Below are positions 56,760 to 64,000 of a DNA stretch of 64,000 nucleotides, one piece after another. Numbering within the stretch: position 1 is the stretch's first letter; the number at the start of each line of letters is the position of its first letter. The translations under genes were made by a program, and so were the position numbers. This stretch comes from Atherinomorus stipes (lineage: Eukaryota; Chordata; Actinopteri; Atheriniformes; Atherinidae): NCBI GenBank assembly GCA_023101725.1, contig JALJCO010007852.1, forward strand, positions 310,001 through 374,000, given 5' to 3'. The notes under the pieces are model-generated. The model worked only from the letters and a program-made list of their open reading frames with translations. It ran no database searches and was not told the origin of the DNA.

Positions 56760-57061
56760 AATTTATACTAAATGATATTTTCGATTAAACTCTGGACGTT
56801 ACCCACTCAGGACACTTGGATTACATTGGATGGGCAGTATGGAGAAATATTGCCAAGTTTTTGTGGACTTTTATGGACTTTTTTGGATCGGGCCCTGGCG
56901 AACTCCATTATATGAAAGTTGGGGGGGGGGGGGGGGGACAAGAAGCCTTCCTGATCTCCTGCTGCATTTGAGATATTAAAAAAGTGCTCCACAGTTTTGT
57001 TCAGCATGAGGGTGAGTAGGAAATGAAGGACCATCATTCTGTGGGTGTTATATTCCTTTAA
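56760..57061 (+). mobile_element. Right arm of family A (copy A4)
   Basis: It runs from ttcgattaaactctggac through gacacttggattacattgga to the terminus tctgtgggtgttatattcct and TTAA 57058-57061. The left arm is absent. A 17-base G run sits at 56921-56937 where other copies have four to six G. Confidence 0.75.
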
Positions 57062-57710
57062 AAGGGAGTTTTTCCTTTCGACCATCGCCACCACTCTGTG
57101 AAGCTCAAGATGGGGCATTGGACTGAAGTCAAGATTCGATCCTGTGTGTTGGTTTCCTCAGCTAGGCTATTTTCAATGGGCTTGAACGGATCTGTCTGTG
57201 AAGATCAGAGATTACATTGTTGTGAATTGGCACAAATTATAATTATACAATTTATAAAAATTCATAAATTGTCTGCAGGGTGGCAGGGCTCTCCCTTAGA
57301 GATAGGGTGAGGAGCTCAGTCATCCGGGAGGGACTCAAAGTAGAGCCGCTGCTCCTCCGTATAGAGAGGAGCCAGATGAGGTGGCTCGGGCATCTGGTCA
57401 GGATGCCTCCAGGGCACCTCACTGGTGAGGTGTTCCAGGCACGTCCCACCGGGACAAGACCCCGTGGGTGACCCAGGACACGCTGGAGGGTCTATGTCTC
57501 CCAACTGGCCGGGGAACACCTCGGGATCCCCCTGGATGAGCTGGTGGCTGTGGCTGGGGAGAGGGAAGTCTGGGCTTCCCTGCTTAGGCAGCTGCCCCCG
57601 CGACCTGACCCCAGATAAGCGGCAGAAGACGGTACGGTACGGTATAAATTATAATTATATGAATTATACATATAAAGTTGAATTGAATTGAACTGAATTG
57701 AAATAACTCA
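57062..57710 (+). repeat. Retroposon tail (family R), split by a LINE insertion
   Basis: agggagtttttcctttcgac through ttgttgtgaattggcacaaa, then, after the LINE, ataaagttgaattgaattga. In fish this tail normally runs unbroken from gaattggcgctatat to a (ttgaa)n end, so the two halves belong together. Confidence 0.7.
57248..57645 (+). pseudogene. 5'-truncated LINE, reverse-transcriptase ORF C-terminus
   Basis: The plus frame from 57280 reads RSSVIREGLKVEPLLLRIER, then MRWLGHLVRMPPGHLTGEVF, the typical C-terminal tail of fish LINE ORF2 proteins. It then meets an in-frame TGA and continues with VYVSQLAGEHLGIPLDEL and WASLLRQLPPRPDP. It ends in a ggtac repeat. A 14-bp duplication aaattataattata lies at 57234-57247 and 57646-57659, so this is a complete but short insertion. 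The clade is not assigned. Inactive. Confidence 0.8.
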
Positions 57711-57774
57711 TCAGGAGGCAAAAGAAAGTATTGATTAGGAGGGGTGGCGCCTAACCCGAATACGTTATCCAATC

Positions 57775-58325
57775 CAATCCAAACCAATCCACTTTATTTA
57801 TAAAGCACATTTCAGTCAGAACATGTCTCCAAAGTGCTGCTGTAAAAATACCCAGCAATAAAATGAAATAAAATAAAATAAGCCAAGAAAACAAGTGTTG
57901 CTCTGTATAGCTCCACCAGCTCTCATTTAAAACTGTAAAAATACGTTCAAATAAAATAAAATGCACACATATAAATAAAATACGTGAAATATACTAAAAC
58001 TAAATAAAACAGAATAAAACAAATCAGCTAAAACCATAAAAATAAACAGGATAAAATTAAATAGAATAAAATAATTAAAAGACACAAAGGACTACACAAC
58101 TCACGTGGTGTTAAAAGCCAGAGAATAAAAGTGGGCCTTCAGACAAGACTTAAAACTGTGGGGGCCAGTGGGGGCAGTTCGAACATGGAGCGGCAGAGTG
58201 TTCCAGAGTCTTGGGCCGACTACAGAAAACGCCCTGTCGCCCCTGGTTTTAAGTCTCATCTTTGGGACCACAAGCTGGTACTGGTCCCCCGACCTCAGAG
58301 CGCGCGTTATTCAGAAAGGCATGAA
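57775..58325 (-). repeat. Retroposon sequence, minus orientation
   Basis: ccaatccactttatttataa at the left is the complement of a (ttgga) tail with a gctttataaataaag motif. To the right, aagtgggccttcagacaaga and gagtgttccagagtcttggg are blocks I associate with a common fish retroposon. The frames at 58131-58455 belong to it. Confidence 0.5.
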
Positions 58326-58529
58326 TAATGTGTTTATACTTATTTCCACAACTATTTTAAGAAATATTAATATTCGCAACCAAAAAAATTTTTTTTATCA
58401 AAAATCTCTCTTTCCTCATAAGACCACAGTACATGCCCAAATGAGTAGTGAGTGACATTCAGGAGTAAACAGTGTGACTGACACAGGCAGCCCACGGCTC
58501 AGCGAACAGTTGAGTTTAACAGCTTTGTG

Positions 58530-58640
58530 TTTAGCTCAACAGGTTGAGCAACCGCCCCATGTGCCATCTTAATCTGTCTGTAGTGCCAGCCCAGGTTAAA
58601 TTCCCAGCCTTGGACCCTTTGCTGCATGTCATTCCCCACG
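58530..58640 (+). repeat. tRNA-derived SINE
   Basis: tttagctcaacaggttgagc matches a pol III A box, and ggttaaattcc (58594-58604) matches the B box GGTTCGATTCC with two changes. It is followed by the body motif ctttgctgcatgtcattccc common to fish tRNA-headed SINEs. The 3' part is short. Confidence 0.6.
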
Positions 58641-58794
58641 TTTTTACAATTATTTAGAATTTTACTCAAACACAAATACTTTTCCCCCCTCAACAAATAC
58701 AGATACAAATACTGGCTGCTTTGCAGAGCTCTATCGATTAGTTTTAAACAAACAATAACCATTTATCGTTCTTTAGTTGGGCAGTTCTGTTATC

Positions 58795-59040
58795 AGTCAG
58801 CTTGTATGAACCAAGTGGCAACCTCTGGTGGCCATTTAGGAGGCTACCCGGAAGAAGTCATTTTTTGTAGTTCTCCCTTTATCCACTAGGAGCTGGCTGC
58901 AAAACAGAGCAAATCCCCATAGACTCCCATGTTAAAAACGCCAACTTCACAGCAGAAATAAACATGTTTACAGCCTGGTTCAAAACATCATTTTAGGTTT
59001 AATAGGTCAAGTTTGTCTTCATATCAACTGTGCGGGGGTG
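58795..59040 (-). repeat. Repeat family C (copy C3)
   Basis: Complement of C1: catagactcccatgttaaaa, aacatgtttacagcctggtt, aaacatcattttaggtttaa. Related sequence may extend to about 59560 (accggaagcccggcctgtca, gatggcgacggtgggatatg), but limits were not fixed. Confidence 0.7.
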
Positions 59041-60164
59041 AAATTTTTTTAACTCATCTGTTTAGATGCTATTTAATCTTGAAAGTACGCATAATTAAGG
59101 GAAGGTCCTTTTGATTGACATGCAGCAGACCGGAAGCCCGGCCTGTCAACTGGTGGCTCCTAGTTAGCTTCTTGTTTGCTCTCAGTAAGGTCTCAGGTTG
59201 TAGCAGAGTAGCAAAACGGCGGTTTATAGTCAGAAAATAGCAAGTCTAAGCGTGTCTTACCTTTACCCCACCACTTAAGTAGGGGGCTAATCTTCGTTAG
59301 CTCCTGTCAGTTTTTAGTTAGCTCGGTTAGCGTTAAGCCTAGACTACATCAGCTGTTAGTCATTTGCCCCATGGCTCGGAGCGGCCTTGCCTTTGCCCAT
59401 TTTAGTATTTTCTGGGAGTGACGACACACTTGACACGGCAAGATGGCGACGGTGGGATATGCCCACCTGGCTTCACTTTTAGCTCTTCAGAAACCAACGG
59501 GTGACTTAGCAGGAGGTTCGTCCCTCTCTATTAACGGTCTATGATCAGAACGCAGTGGTTACAAACTGGGCTAATGTTGGTTGGATCACAGTAATCTGTC
59601 TTGAACTGATTGAGTATAAAATGTTGTAACATGACTATGTTGTGAATTGGCGCTGTGCAAATAAAGCTAAATTTAACTCAATCTGAGCAAGACGTTTCTG
59701 TACCTCACCTAGCTAATACATTATTTTACCAAATCTCTGACCAAGCATGTGAAACTGAAGCCTCTTTCAGCCTAAATTTACTTTTCTATGAGTAAAAACT
59801 CATCAATGACACTGGAGTGTGATCTTTTACTGTGACTGTGTTGAAGACACCACAAGATTGATCATATTTGAATCCCTGGATAAGAAAACTGGTTGGAGCT
59901 GCTTGCATTAACAGATAGACCTGCAAAAGTGGAGGTTGGTCATTTTTTAAAGCAACAGTTCGGTCCATGTCTTCAGTGGTAGAGTAAAACCTCCAACAGA
60001 AACCTTTTCCTTTCACCAATTCAAAAGAAAAAAGGAGAGCACCACTTTTAAAATCCTCATTTCATCAATGTCATTTAAAAAAAATAACAACATGAGTCAT
60101 TTGAGGACACTTCTGGGAAGATATTTAATATTATTAGTTTGATATCAGATTTTCCTCTTTTAGA
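59041..60164. other. Probable C-element body, then unique-looking DNA
   Basis: 59041-59560 is rich in short gttagct motifs and may be the remainder of family C. tgttgtgaattggcgctgtg at 59638-59657 is a retroposon-tail motif like that of family R. 59700-60160 holds nothing recognised. Confidence 0.35.
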
Positions 60165-60757
60165 AACGACATCATTTAGTATATTTTTAGAGCCTACACA
60201 GTCGTACATCTTACTTCCGCGAAGCACGCAAATGCGCGTTCACGAAACTACGGAAGCCTCGGCGTTCAGAGCCTACTCTGCCGATAATGCAAGCGTAGAA
60301 GAAGAAATTCGCTGTTAACATTGTGCTAAGAGCGACAGAGCTGCAGACAAACCGGGACAAACACAAGAGGGTCCAAGAGGGGTTGGATATTGATATAAAA
60401 CATAGAAAGAAAGAAAAAGATTTGGTGAACGTGCTTCGGTGTGCTTGCTAGAGATGCGATGTAGTACTGTTTAGGCTCTGAAAATATACTAAATGATGTC
60501 GTTTCGATTCAATTCTGGACGCTACCCACTCAGGACACTTGGATTACATTGGACAAGCAGTATGGAGGAATATTGACAAGTTTTTGTGCACTTTTATGGA
60601 CCTTTTTGGCTCGAACCCTGGCGAGCTCCATTATATGAAAGTTGAGGGAAAACAAGAAGCCTTCCTGATCGCCGGCTGCATTTGAGATAGCCTATTTAAA
60701 AAAAAAAAAATTGAGATATTAAAAAAGCATTTGAGATATTAAAAAAAGCCAGAATTA
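60165..60757. mobile_element. Family A element (copy A5), both tips lost
   Basis: It contains both the central part (acaaacacaagagggtccaa, ggggttggatattgat) and the right arm (gacacttggattacattgga, agcagtatggaggaatattg). The right tip is replaced by duplicated catttgagatattaaaaaa units and a hairpin. Confidence 0.7.
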
Positions 60758-60787
60758 AAGCCAGTTTCTGGCTTTAATTCTGGCTTT
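60745..60787. repeat. Perfect 20-bp hairpin with 3-base loop
   Basis: The arms aaagccagaattaaagccag (60745-60764) and its exact complement (60768-60787) flank ttt. It is located where copy A5 loses its right end. Confidence 0.95.
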
Positions 60788-61130
60788 AAAGATGAAATGA
60801 AAAAAAATGAATGAAATGAAAATGAAATGAAATGAAAAATACTTTATTCATCCCAGAAGGGAAATTCAGTATTGTAAAAGCTCACTCTTTTTTTTTTTTT
60901 TTTTTTTTTTTAATGAACAAAAAAGTCAGTCAGTCTTGTTCTTTAGGGTGATGCTGCTGGCAGGAATGAATTTCTGTATCTCTCCGTCCTAAAGCGAACC
61001 TGACGCAGCCTCCCACTGAACACACTCTGTTGAATCTTCACCATGTTGTGGAGAGGATGGGAAGTGTCCTCCATCATCTTCATCAGCTTGTGCAGCATTC
61101 TTTTTTGAACGATCAGCTCCAGCGGCTCGA
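60788..61130 (-). repeat. Retroposon sequence, minus orientation, with poly-T run
   Basis: (aatga)n then actttattcatcccagaagg, gaaattcag is the complement of a fish LINE/SINE 3' end. atgttgtggagaggatggga and catcagcttgtgcagcattc continue it. A T run lies at 60889-60911. Confidence 0.5.
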
Positions 61131-62650
61131 ATAATATAAGATGAATTTGAGTTTAAATTAATGCTCCGATGTAAAAAATAAATAAATAAATAAAATGACA
61201 GAATACTTGAGAGATCTCCAGATAACATACCTATAAGTTATCATGACCTTAGACGACTGTCCAACGTTGTATATCCAGATATTCACGCTGCTTTCCATGT
61301 AGGCAGATAGGAGTTAATTGGGACTTGTTCCTTACACAATGGTGGCGCCGTAAGATGGCGCAACACACAAAATGCTCGTTGGATTCGTCTGTACATTCCT
61401 CCCGGGCAGTCTCAGTCCAGACTGTTCTCATTTGTGGTTCTATAATGTTGGAAGTAGCTGCCAAACACTGTCGGAGCAGGGATGTCCATCTCTACTTTCC
61501 AACACGACTCATCTTTTTGGAAATCACCCCCTCTCCTAACACCTTAAACACCCAAACACACCTTTATCCATATTCCTGTTCTTCTACTCAAACGTTGTTA
61601 TTTAAATACTGTAGATTTCAACAGCCTTTTTACAAAATTCTTCTAAAATATAACATTTTCACTTATCCAACATGTATTCAGAGTTGCAAGTGTTACTAAA
61701 TGAAGAGCCATTTGAGAATTAGAAGAGATTCTGCAATTTTATGCTCCCTTTATGTACGTAAATGTGGACGTTCATTTCAAATGCCACTGTCCTCAGACTC
61801 TCGTGGATCCTTTACGCTGGTACAGTTGTTTGGTCACGCATCCATCAGAAGGCAGAGTTTAGATTTTACCTCTAAGTTCTGTTTCACACGAGCAAACATG
61901 ATGACAGCGGAGAAGATCATGTTTATGGACATTCTCAGAAAGAGACAAAACAAAGATGGCAGTGGTCTGTGTAGCCATTAAATGTTGCAGCTACCTCTTC
62001 TTCCTTGTTCCAATTATTGGTTGCATGTAAGCTACACTGTTCATCATTCCTCCCAGTTTGTATACTGTAGCTCCATCTGCTACGTCGGACTATGCATCAG
62101 TAAGTATTCTGCAAATGGACCAAATTGTGCACTTACATGAAGCAGAAAACAAATAAGTGCTCTGTATCTGTTTTTAGCATAAATGGAGCCGGATTTTTGA
62201 AACAAGCGTCATTACGGTTAATTACATCAGTTGCTGATACACCGGAGCTTTAAGTTAAAAGTACGATTTATAGAGCATTCACTTTTTTCTCTACACTTTT
62301 AACATTGTTGTCAGGTCTTAAACTGTTTGTCATCCAGATAACAAACATTAACTCAGTCTAAAAAATGTTTAAGGATTACATGATAAAATCCTATATTGAG
62401 ACTGAAGATTGTTTGTAACCATCAAATGACAATGAATATTTTGTTTGCATCCTGTCGATTGTGATTGAGGACTTTTTTAGAAAATTATGATTCATAAAGC
62501 TCCGTTTGGTAAAGCAAAACTGTTCAACAAAATAAAGCAATCAGATTTCCATTCTGCTTGCTTCGATGCTGGACAGGACAAGTAAAAAGGAAAAAAAAAA
62601 AAGAAAATTATGATGTAGCCTACAGCTGTATATTGCACAGAAGTACTAGC
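61131..62650. other. Unique-looking DNA
   Basis: The frames at 61325-61699 (124 codons) and 61700-61981 (93 codons) are adjacent, but neither shows a domain. ATG context and codon use give no support. No gene called. Confidence 0.35.
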
Positions 62651-63122
62651 TTAAAGGGGAAGTTCATTTTTGTTTAATGGACCCATTTTCTAGCATGAAA
62701 TATAGTCATTTACTCACCCAGACAGTTTTGGTGTAACTTGAATTACTTCAGGAGAGAGGATTTACAGACTTTTACTTGTTATGGTGTCGCATAATAGTAA
62801 CGTCATCAAAGTCGCCGCAGTAAAAATGTTTGTAAATAAGGATGAATCACCACAAAAAAGCTGCTTTGAGCTCATGGGGGTCCGACTAATGTTTCGTAAC
62901 AAAACATTAGTGAAATGAAGGAGTTTGTGGCAGATAATGCCTTATTTAGAGGCTGTACGCGGTTGCCCCATCACTTCCATTATAATGGACATACACTGAC
63001 CTCGAGTGGATCTGATCTCCCAAAGGAATTCAAGTTACACCAAAACTGTCTGGGTGATTAAATGAACATATTTCATGCTAGAAAATAGGTCCAGAATGAA
63101 ATAAAACGAACTTCCCCTTTAA
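62651..63122. mobile_element. TTAA foldback MITE, family N
   Basis: TTAA is at 62651-62654 and 63119-63122. The ends aaaggggaagttcatttttg and aaaacgaacttcccctttaa are inverted, and the arms extend about 110 bp (cacccagacagttttggtgt against acaccaaaactgtctgggtg). The centre has a perfect ttcgtaacaaaacattagt-type small palindrome. No gene. Confidence 0.85.
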
Positions 63123-63362
63123 GTAAGAATGTGATTTACAGCGTGGCAACCTTTTGATTTTGTTCAGTTTGTGATATTTTGAAGGATTTCAGCCTATTCC
63201 TTTTCAGACATTTAATGGTGTATTTCTGTTTTGTCTGTTTGTTTTTTGTTTTTGTACTTTGTTTTTTTTAGCGTTCACAATATCTGAATAAGTTCAAATA
63301 AACTGAACTGAAACTGATTTCACCTCCTTAAGTTAGTATTGGTATTTAATAGTAGTAGAAAG
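63123..63362. other. Unique-looking spacer
   Basis: T-rich sequence; tcaaataaactgaactgaaa near 63294 resembles a retroposon tail, but no more is recognisable. Confidence 0.3.
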
Positions 63363-63480
63363 TAGGGATGTAACAATGTCCGAAAAAAGATAATTCGTTA
63401 TATAAATCCAAACAATTAGTATTACTATTTCAGATTTTAATGATTGTAAAACCGTGATTATTGCACTTGCAGACGACAGA
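63363..63480. mobile_element. Left-end fragment of a hAT-type MITE
   Basis: It begins tagggatgtaacaatgtccg, a typical fish hAT MITE terminus. It is followed by an AT-rich low-complexity run to about 63710 and no right end. Confidence 0.4.
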
Positions 63481-64000
63481 TCAGAACTCACATTTTTTAA
63501 ATTATTTGTATTATTTATTATTTATCTACATTTGTATTTATTTTTTATATAAAAATAAAAAAATAATCAAAAATAGAAAAATTAAATTAATAAAAAAAAG
63601 AACGCACATATTTTTATCATTATTTTTATCATTTAGTTTTTGTTTTTATCTTTTACTTACAAAAAATAAAAAGAATAAAAGAATAAATTAAATTTATCTA
63701 AAAAAAAGAACTCACATACTGAAAATGTGCATACAACATAAGACAGCAGAATTGGGCCATACTGGAGTGAAACCATCAATCTGTACCAGCAGTGATTTTC
63801 CCAGTTATCTGTGAATGGAGGACAGTAAAATCATCTTGTGTATGTGTGCATGTGTGACAGTGTGTCCCAGTCGTGAGGGGAAGGTGAGAGGGTCGTCCTG
63901 CTCTTTGTTTTATTGCGCTGCAGCCTGCAACTGAGCCAGACTTTTAATTGCTGCGGCGGCTGTGGGAGGGGCTGGTGGGGGGGCTGGCGGGGTGGCTCGT
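63481..64000. other. AT-rich run, then unique GC-rich edge
   Basis: 63481-63710 is A/T homopolymer-rich. 63711-64000 becomes GC-rich with G runs at the very end (63966-63996). No gene recognised. Confidence 0.35.

Noticed and set aside
61325..61981. Two adjacent plus-strand frames (124 and 93 codons) as one gene
   Set aside because: They are in different frames, have no shared domain, and no splice sites join them convincingly.
1..64000. CRISPR array, bacterial operons or prophage
   Set aside because: No regularly spaced direct repeats and no bacterial-type gene density; content is clearly vertebrate.
1..64000. Endogenous retrovirus or LTR retrotransposon
   Set aside because: No paired long terminal repeats with TG...CA ends and no gag, protease, integrase or envelope-like peptides were recognised.

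Overview
The window looks like intergenic or intronic DNA of a teleost fish. The evidence is the mix of mobile DNA: hAT, Tc1/mariner and PIF/Harbinger transposons, many TTAA-bounded foldback MITEs, tRNA-headed SINE and LINE 3' ends, and (AT)n, (CA)n and (TTTCC)n microsatellites. The species cannot be named from this. No intact host gene is visible. None of the open frames is a convincing host protein; the longer ones are low-complexity or lie inside repeats. Two short stretches with good splice signals (16682-16807, with a possible partner at 16879-16929, and 28410-28530) are the only weak host-exon candidates.

Layout. 0-4.2 kb is packed with MITEs (families here called J, W, B, A, D, C). 4.2-5.8 kb is unique. 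5.8-7.3 kb is an old tandem duplication with a TTAA MITE (O1) in one copy. 9.3-10.9 kb is a broken Tc1 element split by another TTAA insertion. 12.9 kb holds a perfect 32-bp hairpin. 13.4-19.2 kb mixes a MITE, a LINE tail, low-complexity DNA and a hAT MITE. 20.4-24.7 kb holds repeat K1, a hybrid-ended TTAA element, a 1.1-kb palindrome with almost identical arms, and a 2.3-kb hAT element with an exact 8-bp target duplication and a transposase remnant. 24.7-27.5 kb is largely unique. 27.5-35.3 kb holds a complete foldback element (A3), repeat K2, a hAT MITE (J2), a triple TTAA nest (E1/F1/Z), a Tc1-type fragment and O2. 38.5-39.2 kb has two adjoining MITEs. 40.77-44.29 kb is a complete-length PIF/Harbinger transposon with long matching termini, a 3-bp target duplication and a frameshifted transposase whose three catalytic acidic residues are all still present. 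46-53.9 kb has more nested MITEs, including a 1.5-kb element with a tRNA-like segment. 56.2-63.1 kb has MITEs, a LINE end inserted into another retroposon, a SINE and TTAA element N.

How the parts relate. The dominant process is repeated insertion at TTAA. At least ten repeat families start and end at TTAA and often share or abut each other's TTAA ends, which suggests mobilisation by one or a few transposases with TTAA preference (piggyBac- or Kolobok-like). No such transposase gene was recognised here. Several TE copies contain long degenerate A/G homopolymer blocks that look like sequence or consensus error. Family letters are labels for this window only; class assignments rest on termini, target duplications and recognisable peptides, not on database searches.
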